A stretch of DNA of 64,000 nucleotides from an uncultured Eubacteriales bacterium (GTDB lineage Bacteria; Bacillota; Clostridia; Lachnospirales; Lachnospiraceae): contig OMZX01000026.1 of NCBI GenBank assembly GCA_900315665.1, forward strand, positions 1 through 64,000. Direction: 5' to 3'. This document shows, one piece after another, positions 45,826 to 54,229 of the stretch. A model generated the notes under the pieces. It made no database searches and was not told the origin of the DNA. It saw only the letters and a list, made by a program, of their open reading frames with translations. The first letter of the stretch is position 1; each line of letters begins with the position of its first letter. Position numbers and translations under genes: made by a program.

Positions 45826-48006
45826 TTATTTCTCCCCAAGTGCCTTGTACGCGTCCTCGTAGAAGACTTCCTGCGAGTTGATCGGGGTCTGGTTGATATG
45901 GCGGTTATAATAGATGCCGTCAGCGTGGAGCTCCTTGCCCTTTTCGTCATCCTGGAGCATGAGATTAAACATGTAGAGGATGCGGTTCTTCACATCCGGA
46001 TCGTAGATTGGCGCGGCGATCTCGACACGGCGGGTCGTATTTCTCGTCATGAAGTCGGCAGACGCGATATACAGTTTCTGTGTATCACCCTTTCCGAAGA
46101 TGTAGATTCTCGAATGCTCGAGGAACCGGCCGACAATGCTGATGATCGTAATGTTGTCGGTCTTGCCCTTTACACCCGGGCGGAGACAGCAGATACCGCG
46201 GACGACGAGCTCGATCTTCACACCAGCCTGGCTCGCTTCGATCAGCTTGTCGATGATTGCCTTATCGGTGAGAGAGTTGATCTTCGCACCGATGTAGGCT
46301 TCCTTTCCTTCGTGCGCAAGCACGATCTGTTCATCCATCATATCGAGAACCTTGTTCTGTAAGCAACGCGGTGCAACGAGAAGTCTTTGATAGTCATCCC
46401 GCATCTCTGCTTTCTGCAGGGCATCGAAAACCATCGCGGCCTCCGCACCCAGCGACTGGTCTGCCGTCATTAAGCAATAATCCGTGTAGAGACGGGTCGT
46501 CTTCTCGTTATAGTTGCCGGTACCAACCTGCGTGATGTAGTTGAAGCCGCCATCCGGAGTCTTTCTCGTGATGAGACAGAGCTTCGAATGTACCTTATAA
46601 TGCCGGATGCCGTACAGAATCTGGCAGCCCGCATCCTGCAGACGCTTCGAAACCTCGATGTTGTTCTCTTCATCAAAACGCGCACGAAGTTCAACCAGCA
46701 CGATGACGACCTTACCGTTTTCTGCTGCGTCAATCAGCGCATCCACGATATTACTCTTTTCGGAGTCTACACGATAGAGCGTCATCTTGATGGATACGAC
46801 ATCCGGATCCTCCGCAGCTTCCTGGAGAAGTCGTACGAACGGCTTCACGGACTCAAACGGATAGGAGAGGAGAATATCCTTCTTCTCAATCTGCGGGATC
46901 ATTTCCTCACGAGCATTGACATTCGCAGAGTTTCTGGGACTTCTCTTCTGATAAAAGAGCTCCGGCTTGCCACGAAGATAGGCCTGCAACTTAAAGACAA
47001 AGGAGAGATCCAGCGGGGTCGAAACATTGAAAATATGCGAGCGCTCGATCTTAAGATATTTCGAAAGCTCCTGCACCGCGGCTTCATTGATATGACGGGT
47101 TAGCTCGACACGCACCGGCTCAAGACGGCTTCTCTTCTTGATAAGATGCTCCATTTCGTCACGATAGTCGAGATCCTCGTCATCATCGTAGACATCATCG
47201 ATATCGATGTCGGCGTTCCGCGTCACACGGATGACGGACTTTTCGCCGATCGTATACTTCTGGAAAAGCTTCGACATGAAGTGGAGGATCAGCTCCTCGG
47301 ATAGCATAAACGTGCCCGGTCTCGTCGGGATATCGATGAGACGATTGAACACGGCCGAGTTCTGGCAGTCCACGACACCGATCCGGTTCTTGCCCTTCTG
47401 GGTCTTCAGAAGCGCGATCGCATAGAGCTGCTTGTTGTTAAGGAACGGGAACGGATTCTGCTCGCCGATGATCATCGGGCTAAGGAATGGCGCGATATGC
47501 GCATCGAAAAACTTCTCGAGCTCCTTACCTTCCTCAGCGGACAGCTTCTGGAAATTGATAATGTTTATGCCGAGCGGCTGCAGCTCGCCGATCAGCTGCT
47601 CATAAACGAGCGCCTTTTTCTTTTCGAGCTCCTTCGCCCTTGCGAGGATCGCGTCCACCTGCTCCCGGCTCGTCATCCCGGTCTTATTATCCTTGATGGT
47701 GTTCTTTGACCCCATCTGTGTCATGAGTGTACCGACACGCACCATGAAAAATTCATCGAGGTTAGTCTGATAAATGGACGCGAAGGTCAGACGCTCAGCG
47801 AGCGGTACCCGCGGGTTCGCCGCCTCATTCAGTACACGCTCATTAAACGAAAGCCATGAAAGCTCACGGTTAATAAAGCATGACGTATCCTTCGTTTCCT
47901 GTAATTCGTTTTCCATTTTTTCTTTCTCCCGGACAGATTTGAACAGCTTAAACGAGCGCACGTTCATAAAAAATCTCGCGAAGCTGTCTCTAGTAAAGCC
48001 TTTCAT
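45826..48006 (-). CDS. ppk1: Polyphosphate kinase 1 (PPK1)
   Basis: 726 residues (an alternative ATG at 47916 gives 696 residues and starts MENELQETKD; the site aggtgg lies four bases before 48006). PPK1 reversibly forms polyphosphate from ATP. FINRELSWLSFNERVLNEA begins the N-domain; the autophosphorylated His is in YKVHSKLCLITRK, and TQVGTGNYNEKTTRLYTD follows. The C-terminal region has VVRGICCLRPG and SRIYIFGKGDTQKLYIASADF. Together with PPK2 at 43192 it gives synthesis and use of polyphosphate. Confidence 0.93.
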   Translation of the reverse strand: MKGFTRDSFARFFMNVRSFKLFKSVREKEKMENELQETKDTSCFINRELSWLSFNERVLNEAANPRVPLAERLTFASIYQTNLDEFFMVRVGTLMTQMGSKNTIKDNKTGMTSREQVDAILARAKELEKKKALVYEQLIGELQPLGINIINFQKLSAEEGKELEKFFDAHIAPFLSPMIIGEQNPFPFLNNKQLYAIALLKTQKGKNRIGVVDCQNSAVFNRLIDIPTRPGTFMLSEELILHFMSKLFQKYTIGEKSVIRVTRNADIDIDDVYDDDEDLDYRDEMEHLIKKRSRLEPVRVELTRHINEAAVQELSKYLKIERSHIFNVSTPLDLSFVFKLQAYLRGKPELFYQKRSPRNSANVNAREEMIPQIEKKDILLSYPFESVKPFVRLLQEAAEDPDVVSIKMTLYRVDSEKSNIVDALIDAAENGKVVIVLVELRARFDEENNIEVSKRLQDAGCQILYGIRHYKVHSKLCLITRKTPDGGFNYITQVGTGNYNEKTTRLYTDYCLMTADQSLGAEAAMVFDALQKAEMRDDYQRLLVAPRCLQNKVLDMMDEQIVLAHEGKEAYIGAKINSLTDKAIIDKLIEASQAGVKIELVVRGICCLRPGVKGKTDNITIISIVGRFLEHSRIYIFGKGDTQKLYIASADFMTRNTTRRVEIAAPIYDPDVKNRILYMFNLMLQDDEKGKELHADGIYYNRHINQTPINSQEVFYEDAYKALGEK

Positions 48007-48300
48007 AAAACCACCTGTAAATCTAAATCTTCACAGCTCGAACATCTTCCTTTGCCAATGCCTCCTTCAGGTAAATCCCTGCAGAGTCAAAAACGAGGAG
48101 GGATTTTCCCTCCGCGCACAGACAACCGATTATTCGATGTCAATATATAAACTAATTGTAAAGATTTTATGTATAATATGTAAAATTTACATCAAAACAG
48201 CCGTATTTGCAATGCATAATGATGGTTGGCACAGGGCACTTCGTGTGCTATCATGAAGTTGTTTCAAAAAACGTAAAAACTGGGGCGAAAGCTTCAGTTA

Positions 48301-48397
48301 GGCAGAGTAGATCAATGTGGGTCACGTGCCGGTGAGACGGGGAGTTGTTCACCGGACGAAGCAGAAATGCGCTGTACATTGATCGCATCCCGCTGTC
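48301..48397 (+). ncRNA. Tetrahydrofolate (THF) riboswitch
   Basis: The sequence GGCAGAGTAGATCAATGTGG...CGGGGAGTTGTTCACCGGACGAAGCAGAAATGC...ATCCCGCTGTC matches the THF riboswitch consensus (GAGUAGA, a GACGAAGC-type junction, GCAUCCCGCU). P1 pairs 48301-48305 (GGCAG) with 48393-48397 (CTGTC); P2 pairs GATCAATGT with ACATTGATC; an internal hairpin CCGGTGa...TTCACCGG is visible. It lies 70 bases before the FolT-like ECF gene, the classic target. Confidence 0.92.
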
Positions 48398-48466
48398 ACA
48401 TATAAGGTCATATAGGATTCTCCTTACATGTGGCAATCCGCCGTCCACATGAAAGGAGTTTTTTTT
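48394..48466 (+). promoter_or_regulatory. Expression platform of the THF riboswitch
   Basis: Two exclusive structures. Terminator/RBS sequestor: 48420-48433 (CTCCTTACATGTGG) pairs with 48445-48458 (CCACATGAAAGGAG), 13 of 14 pairs, followed by eight T (48459-48466) and the ATG at 48467; the 3' arm contains the AAGGAG ribosome binding site. Antiterminator: 48394-48407 pairs with 48422-48435 (13 of 14, one G-U), using the 3' strand of P1. Ligand binding stabilises P1, frees the terminator arm, and turns folT off. Confidence 0.75.
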
Positions 48467-49033
48467 ATGGGAAAAACCAGGGAAACCATCACGAAAACAA
48501 GCCAAGGAACAACCAGAGAAACGGTGCTGAAGGCACTCTTTATCGCGCTGCACGTCGTGCTGTGCTATCTCACGATTCGTCTTTGGAACATGAATATCAC
48601 GCTTTCGGGCCTTCCAATCATCATCGGCGCCGCGCTGTTCGGACCGGTTGCCGGGCTTGAGATTGGTCTCATCGGAAGCTTCCTCGCACAGATCCTGCAG
48701 TACGGTTTTACCGCGACGACCCTCCTCTGGATCATCCCGGCTGGCGTCCGCGGACTCACGGTCGGGTGGTATGCGATGAAGAAGCATTATACGATGACGA
48801 AGGCGGAGCTCACTGCGGTCGTGATTGTGAGCTCGCTGCTCGTGACGATCATCAACACCGTCGTCATGTATCTTGATTCCGTGATCTACGGTTATTTCTC
48901 CTACGCCTATGTCTTCGGCGCACTCGCGTTCCGCCTGCTGTCCGCGCTCATCACATCGGTCATCTATGTCACGCTCACGATTCCTTTTCTACAGCGTAAG
49001 GATGTTCTTTTATACGGCAGATATAACGGATAA
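48467..49033 (+). CDS. folT: FolT-like ECF transporter S component
   Basis: 188 residues. Six hydrophobic segments with the FolT/ECF-S pattern: LKALFIALHVVLCYLTIRLW (about 23-42), SGLPIIIGAALFGPVAGLEI (about 46-65), GSFLAQILQYG, and a final helix. The N-terminal basic TRETITKTSQG is a cytosolic leader. The THF riboswitch upstream points to a folate substrate. The shared ECF energy module (EcfA/T) is not in the window. Start fixed by AAGGAG 8 bases before the ATG and by the riboswitch. Confidence 0.88.
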   Translation: MGKTRETITKTSQGTTRETVLKALFIALHVVLCYLTIRLWNMNITLSGLPIIIGAALFGPVAGLEIGLIGSFLAQILQYGFTATTLLWIIPAGVRGLTVGWYAMKKHYTMTKAELTAVVIVSSLLVTIINTVVMYLDSVIYGYFSYAYVFGALAFRLLSALITSVIYVTLTIPFLQRKDVLLYGRYNG

Positions 49034-49048
49034 ATTTTGAATCGATCG

Positions 49049-49087
49049 GAGCAGTCCATGGAATTTCAGGACTGCTCTGTGTTTTTA
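49049..49087 (+). terminator. folT terminator
   Basis: GAGCAGTCC (49049-49057) pairs perfectly with GGACTGCTC (49069-49077), followed by TGTGTTTTTA. Separates folT from the ATP-grasp gene. Confidence 0.8.
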
Positions 49088-49199
49088 TGAGGCGCGACCT
49101 TCGTATGACCTGGATGCACCTTGCTCTAAAGTTTTTGTGATGAATGAAATGTATCGATGAAAAAAGATAGCTAATGAAATATCGGATGGAGATTAATCA

Positions 49200-50180
49200 A
49201 TGAAGCCACAGGGATATCTGATCGAAAAATATGACAATATGGGCGGGGCTTACACCTGCCGACGACTACGTGAAGAAGCGGTTGCACGAGATATGGAGCT
49301 CGAAATGCTCGGCATTCATGATGTGTACAGCACGACAGACGGACTATGTCATGCCGGACAGCGGCTCGCAGCGCGGGACTTCTGTATCAATCGCTATAAA
49401 TACGGGCGGCTGAAGGATGAAATCAACACACTGTGTGAACGCGCCTATAATCCGATTTCTTCGTTCAATGCCTACATCAACAAATTCACGCAAGTACAGC
49501 ACATCCGGTCGGATGCGTTTATCATCCCGAACCATTTTGTCGCGGATGGTGCATTTCTCTCCTGCAAAATGATCATTGCAAATCACAATGCCTTTAGAAG
49601 CACTATGGATTTGAAGCATAGTGCAGACCTGCCGGAATCCGAAGCCTATGATGAAGCTCGCTTCAATTCAAAAGCGAAGGATGGTTTTACATTTGTGGCG
49701 GAAAACCTCGGCGTCCCTTTCGTCATGAAGGGGCTTGAGAGCTCGATGGGCGCGGAAATTTATCTCATCCATGATAAACACGAGTTTTCTGAAACGCTTC
49801 AGAAGTATGCTCCCGAAAAGGAATGGATGTTCGAGGAATATATCAGTACAAGCTATGGACGGGATATGCGGCTTTTCTCGGTGCGCGGCAAGGTCATCGC
49901 TGCGATGGAGAGGCATTCGGAGGGTGATTTTCGCGCGAATGTGGCGCTTGGTGCATCGGTGCGACCTCTTGAAATCACTGACACCTTCACAAAAGCAGCG
50001 GAAGATATCTACCAGCAGACAAAACTTGATTTTGTCGGCATTGACCTTCTGTACGGGGAGGATAAGTCGTATTTCTGCGAGATCAATGTGATGCCTGGTA
50101 TCGAAGGCATGGAGCAGGCTACCGGCGTCAATGTCGCCGGTGTCATCATGGAGACGATACGGGGAGATTTTCTGTCATGA
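49200..50180 (+). CDS. RimK-like ATP-grasp ligase
   Basis: 326 residues. ATP-grasp core (about 110-320): FVMKGLESSMGAEIYLI with ATP-binding Lys and Gly-rich loop, WMFEEYISTSYGRDMRLFSV, GKVIAAMERHSEGDFRANVALG, and metal-binding FVGIDLLYGEDKSYFCEINV followed by PGIEGMEQATG. This pattern is that of RimK/MptN/CofF-type amino-acid ligases, which add glutamate to proteins or pterin/F420 tails through an acyl-phosphate. It overlaps the Mur-ligase gene by 4 bases. Start has ggatggag 8 bases in front. Confidence 0.85.
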   Translation: MKPQGYLIEKYDNMGGAYTCRRLREEAVARDMELEMLGIHDVYSTTDGLCHAGQRLAARDFCINRYKYGRLKDEINTLCERAYNPISSFNAYINKFTQVQHIRSDAFIIPNHFVADGAFLSCKMIIANHNAFRSTMDLKHSADLPESEAYDEARFNSKAKDGFTFVAENLGVPFVMKGLESSMGAEIYLIHDKHEFSETLQKYAPEKEWMFEEYISTSYGRDMRLFSVRGKVIAAMERHSEGDFRANVALGASVRPLEITDTFTKAAEDIYQQTKLDFVGIDLLYGEDKSYFCEINVMPGIEGMEQATGVNVAGVIMETIRGDFLS

Positions 50181-51523
50181 CGAAGCAGGAAGCGGAAGAG
50201 TATGTATATGCGTCGTATCTGAAGGCGGCACCATACCAGAATTATGCTGCCAAAGATGCGGAAAAACGGCATCCGGAGCTGACGCGGGGATATCTGCGTT
50301 CACTCTCTAAGACCCCGTGTGTCGTCGTGACCGGCAGCAAAGGGAAGGGGTCTGTTACGAATATGATTGCAAAGATCCTCGAACCGTATTTTCATGTCGG
50401 ACTGATGACGAGTCCGCATATTTTGGATTTCTGCGAGCGATTTAAAGTGGATGGGGTTCAGATCTCTGACGAACAATTTGTGAAGGTCATGCAGGAGATA
50501 AAGTCTTCCTTTGATGAAATCCAAGAGGGATTATCGCGGGATGTGTGCATTAGCCCGATGGGCATCCAAGCGGCAGTAGGACTTAAGTTTTTCCAGAAAG
50601 CTAGAACAGAATTTAATGTGTTCGAATGTGGCAAGGGTGCGCAGTACGACGATGTAAATAATATTCCACATCAGTATGCGGTGATTAACTCGATCTTTCT
50701 TGAACATACGCGGGAGCTCGGCAGTACGCTTGAGGAAATCGCGTCGGATAAGGCACACGTGATCAACGGGGAACAGAAATGTGTGTATGCCGGTCCGCAG
50801 GCGGATAGCGTCATGCAGGTGATCGAATCCCGCGCGACGGAATATGGAGTGCCGCTTAAATGTTATGGACGGGATTTTTCCGCGCGTAACATCCGATATA
50901 CAGAGAGTGGCATGGTTTTCGATGTGGTGACAAATATGCACGAGTATCCGGATCTGCGGGTTCCGCTTCTTGGAGAGCATCAGGCCAGGAATTGTGCGCT
51001 GGCGGTGGCTTTATGTGAGGATGTCGTCGAAAAGCCAGGCGAAAGTTTCCTACAGGGAAATGATGAAGATGGAATGCTGCGTAAAACCACTCTTCAGGAA
51101 AGCCTGGCGGCATTGCATTGGCCGGGACGAATGGAAATTTTATCACAGAACCCGTTTATGCTTTTGGATGCATGTATCAACAGAACAAGCGCCGAAGAAG
51201 TTCTAAAGACGCTTCGAGCGCTTGATATAAAAGATATTACATGTATCATCGGCATCCCGGATGATAAGGATTTTCTCGGTGTCACACAGTGCATGCAGCC
51301 AATCGCCAAGCACATCATTCTGACGCGTTCACAGAATCCGCACTATGTTTTTACGATAAAGCAGAAGGACATTCTGGAAGACCAGGGAATAAAAGCAGAA
51401 TGGATGGATAGCCTGAAATCCGCGTTGGAACTCGCGAAGAGGTATGACGATAAAATCATCATCCTCGGAACAACATCCGTTGTGGGAGAAGTAGCTTTAT
51501 ATATTCGCAAAATGAAGCATTAG
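50177..51523 (+). CDS. Divergent FolC/Mur-ligase family protein
   Basis: 448 residues. P-loop VVVTGSKGKGSVTNMIAKIL (about 49-68), TSPHILDFCERFKVDG, the central ECGKGAQYDDVNN (where FolC has EVGLGGRLDATN), SDKAHVI with the conserved Lys, GEHQARNCALAV, and WPGRMEIL. The FolC motif DGAHN is replaced by DACIN, so the residue that anchors the glutamate nucleophile site differs. It looks like a FolC paralogue specialised for another acceptor or donor. Paired by ATGA overlap with the RimK-like ligase, 1.1 kb after the folate transporter. Confidence 0.83.
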   Translation: MTKQEAEEYVYASYLKAAPYQNYAAKDAEKRHPELTRGYLRSLSKTPCVVVTGSKGKGSVTNMIAKILEPYFHVGLMTSPHILDFCERFKVDGVQISDEQFVKVMQEIKSSFDEIQEGLSRDVCISPMGIQAAVGLKFFQKARTEFNVFECGKGAQYDDVNNIPHQYAVINSIFLEHTRELGSTLEEIASDKAHVINGEQKCVYAGPQADSVMQVIESRATEYGVPLKCYGRDFSARNIRYTESGMVFDVVTNMHEYPDLRVPLLGEHQARNCALAVALCEDVVEKPGESFLQGNDEDGMLRKTTLQESLAALHWPGRMEILSQNPFMLLDACINRTSAEEVLKTLRALDIKDITCIIGIPDDKDFLGVTQCMQPIAKHIILTRSQNPHYVFTIKQKDILEDQGIKAEWMDSLKSALELAKRYDDKIIILGTTSVVGEVALYIRKMKH

Positions 51524-51671
51524 AAGGCATACTAATAGAAAGTAATAGTATAATTTCTGTAGCGTGTTATTTGCTAAAGACTTTTTCACATTAAATACAC
51601 ATTATATACGCTTGAAATGCACATTAAAATGTGCTAACCTTTGCTTAACAGGAGTCAAAGGAGGTGTTGAC

Positions 51672-51938
51672 ATGAGCACACTACAAGAAAGAAGCAATCT
51701 TACAATCAGTGTCGACCGTCCAACAAGAGAAGACTTTACAGAACTCTGTGATGGACTTGGTCTTTCAGTTTCTTCATGCATTATTGCCTTGATGCGCCAG
51801 GCTGTAAGACAGCAGGGAATCACTCTTTCGATGCTGGATGAAAATGGTTTTACCCCTTATGAAGCTGCTGAATTGAAGAGACGTGCTGAAGATGTAAAGA
51901 GGGGACATGTCGAACGACATGAACTGTTCGAGGACTAA
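51672..51938 (+). CDS. RelB/DinJ-family antitoxin
   Basis: 88 residues from the ATG at 51672 (AAAGGAGGTGTTGAC upstream); the longer frame from 51564 is not needed. Ribbon-helix-helix: NLTISVDRPTREDFTELCD and LSVSSCIIALMRQAVRQQG (about 9-50). Toxin-binding C-terminal helix with KRRAEDVKRGH. Two bases before the YoeB-like toxin. Confidence 0.85.
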   Translation: MSTLQERSNLTISVDRPTREDFTELCDGLGLSVSSCIIALMRQAVRQQGITLSMLDENGFTPYEAAELKRRAEDVKRGHVERHELFED

Positions 51939-51940
51939 TC

Positions 51941-52210
51941 ATGAGAAATCTGGAATGGCAGTCTGAGGCTTGGTCCGAGTATGTGGAACTTCAGCAAAAC
52001 GAAAAGGCTAAACTTAGAAGGGTGAATAGTCTCCTAAAAGACATCATGCGTAACGGTTATCAATGTACAGAAGGAAAGCCAGAGATGCTGAAAGGTGATC
52101 TATCGGGATATGCAAGCGTTAGAATTGACAAAAAGAACAGGCTTATTTTCAAAGTAACAGAAAATCTGGTTACGGTAATCGCTTGTGGAAATCACTACTC
52201 TGATCACTGA
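51941..52210 (+). CDS. Txe/YoeB-family toxin
   Basis: 89 residues, YoeB length. GKPEMLKGDLSGYASVRID (about 45-63), NRLIFKV and the C-terminal NHYSDH contain the conserved Glu, Arg and His-Tyr of YoeB, an mRNA interferase acting on translating ribosomes. Partner antitoxin directly upstream. This is the second RelE-superfamily module of the window. Confidence 0.88.
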   Translation: MRNLEWQSEAWSEYVELQQNEKAKLRRVNSLLKDIMRNGYQCTEGKPEMLKGDLSGYASVRIDKKNRLIFKVTENLVTVIACGNHYSDH

Positions 52211-52235
52211 TAGCTTTTCTGATTGTTTAAAAAGC

Positions 52236-53100
52236 TCATCGATTCGGATGGTTCTTTTCATAAAAGAAGATATACTGCTGGATGAGGCCGGCGTTCGGGC
52301 TGTAATTCATGATCTCGGACTCATCGCGGAAGGCCTTTTTTATCGCACGGTTCACCCATACATCAACCGGGAACGCATTCATCCGTTGGAGTCCGAAAAG
52401 CATCACACAGGATGCCACCTTAATGCCTACACCTTTGATCTCCATGAGGGCATCTCTGACCTCATCATCGGTCATGGTTTCCGATTCTTTGACAAAATCC
52501 GGATGCCTGAGCATCCATTCCGCTGCAGCGAAAATATAAGGCACACGATAGCCGAGACTGCAACTGCCAAGCCCCGCTTTCGCGAAGGAACAATCGGCGT
52601 CACCGTTTTTGTGGCACATATAAAGTAGGTTCAGCCAGAGTCGCAGAAACGGATTGCGTATCGATGATCGGTGCCCCTGCTGCACGGCAGAGCTTGTCGA
52701 CACACTGTGTGATCGCCGGGATATTCTTTCTTTGTGAGATGATGAATGTTACGAGACATTCAAAGAAGTCCTGCCGGATGATATGGATGCCATCCCCATA
52801 ATCCATTGCAGCACGAAGGTAAGCACCGGATGAATCAGACGAAGCTACAGTGTTCCGAATCGCTGTATAATCTGTATCAAGATCAAAATAGGGACGCCAT
52901 ATTTTCTCTGCATCTTCCTCACTGCAGTTGAGATGTAGTATCTTCTGATCATTATTTACAGATATTACAACAGATTTGCCAAACGCAGTGATCTGATATG
53001 CAGTGTCAGCCCCATCACATCGCCGCCAGCGGAAGCATTGACCGCTTTCGGCAGTTTTCTCTAGATCAAATTTCTCTGATAATATAATCTCAGTGCCCAT
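52236..53100 (-). pseudogene. OGG1-type DNA glycosylase, single-base frameshift
   Basis: From the ATG at 53100 the OGG N-domain reads FDLEKTAESGQCFRWRR, CLVTFIISQRKNIPAITQCV and CRAAGA, then stops near 52600. In the next frame the HhH-GPD part continues: AKAGLGSCSLGYRVPYIF, LMEIKGVGIKVASCVMLFG with the catalytic Lys, and NAFPVDVWV with the catalytic Asp. The two frames are joined by removing one base from the T5 run at 52606-52610 (A5 on the coding strand). It would excise 8-oxoguanine. Could be inactive, read by ribosomal slippage, or a sequencing error. Confidence 0.8.
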
Positions 53101-53115
53101 ATAAACCTTTCATGC

Positions 53116-53210
53116 GAATCACAAAACATGGATTGTTCTGTGATTCATACTATACCTTATCGGGTATATTTTCCAGAAACTCCAGTATGTTTATACCCGA
53201 TATGGTATAG
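53116..53210. repeat. Two adjacent inverted repeats between glycosylase and HAD genes
   Basis: IR 1: GAATCACAAAACA (53116-53128) with TGTTCTGTGATTC (53134-53146), one mismatch. IR 2: 53150-53168 (CTATACC-TT-ATCGGGTATA) with 53192-53210, 18 of 19 pairs and a 23-base loop. They begin 16 bases from the glycosylase start and fill a 330-base region between divergent genes. Confidence 0.7.
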
Positions 53211-53430
53211 ATTCGTTATTTAATTATGACTGTATTTCACAGGAAAAACACATTTATCTGTATAATGCTTCCTCATGGTGACAAATCATCAGGTTTGATG
53301 TAAATTTTAGGTGTTCAAGTTATTTTCCATAGCAGTTTATATTTGTGGAGATTTTGCTGAAAAGCTGACAGGAACTTTACATTGAACCTGTATAGTAGCT
53401 AAGTGTTTTCATTTGATAAGGAGATTATAC

Positions 53431-54225
53431 ATGATTGATTTTAACAAGATAAAGGGCTTCATCAGCGATATGGACGGTGTCATCTATCATGGCAATCAGA
53501 TTCTGCCGGGTGTTCGGGAGTTCGTCGAGTGGATGCAGAAGAACAAGAAGGGCTATCTGTTTCTCACGAACAACAGCGGCAGCACGCCGATGGAGCTTCA
53601 CCAGAAGCTCGAGAGAATGGGACTGGATGTACCGCCGGAGCACTTCTATACGAGTGCGCTTGCGACAGCGCAGTTCCTGAAGGAGCAGGCGCCGGGTTGC
53701 AGTGCATATGTCATCGGTGAAGCAGGACTCTTAAATGCTTTGTATGATGTAGGCATTACGATGAATGACGTGAATCCGGACTATGTGGTTGTCGGTGAAG
53801 GAAAGTCTTATTCGCTCGATACGCTGACGACCGCAACGAATCTCGTGCTTAAAGGCGCGAAGCTCATCGGCGCAAACTCTGATGTTTCCGGTCCGATCGA
53901 AAATGGTATCGCACCGGCCTGTCGCGCACTGACGGCACCGATCGAGATGGCAACCGGCAAGAGGGCCTATTTCTGCGGCAAACCAAATCCACTCATGATG
54001 CGGACCGGCCTTAAGCTGCTGAACTGTCATTCCGCAGAGGCAGTCATGATCGGCGACCGCATGGATACCGATGTGATTTCCGGTCTCGAATCCGGCATGT
54101 CGACCGTACTTGTGTTGTCCGGTATCTCGACGAAGGAAACCCTCGATGAATATGGCTACAGGCCGACGGAGGTGCTCGACGGCGTCGGTGATATCGTGAA
54201 GGAAGCGGAGAGACTCAAAAAATAG
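53431..54225 (+). CDS. HAD-superfamily hydrolase, NagD-like
   Basis: 264 residues from the ATG at 53431 (AAGGAG eight bases upstream). HAD class IIA: motif I FISDMDGVIYHG (about 9-20) with the nucleophile Asp, motif II LFLTNNSGST (about 43-52), and motif III/IV GKPNPLMMRTGL with VMIGDRMDTDVISGLESGM (about 205-223). NagD-type phosphatases act on nucleotides or sugar phosphates. Ends three bases before the SGNH gene on the other strand. Confidence 0.9.
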   Translation: MIDFNKIKGFISDMDGVIYHGNQILPGVREFVEWMQKNKKGYLFLTNNSGSTPMELHQKLERMGLDVPPEHFYTSALATAQFLKEQAPGCSAYVIGEAGLLNALYDVGITMNDVNPDYVVVGEGKSYSLDTLTTATNLVLKGAKLIGANSDVSGPIENGIAPACRALTAPIEMATGKRAYFCGKPNPLMMRTGLKLLNCHSAEAVMIGDRMDTDVISGLESGMSTVLVLSGISTKETLDEYGYRPTEVLDGVGDIVKEAERLKK

Positions 54226-54229
54226 TTTT

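Noticed and set aside
48355..48370. Third copy of the AGCAGAAGTG hairpin family
   Set aside because: GAAGCAGAAATGC is part of the THF riboswitch core and has no matching arm.
48251..48787. 178-residue minus-strand frame over the riboswitch and folT
   Set aside because: Overlaps a structured RNA and a conserved gene; shadow.
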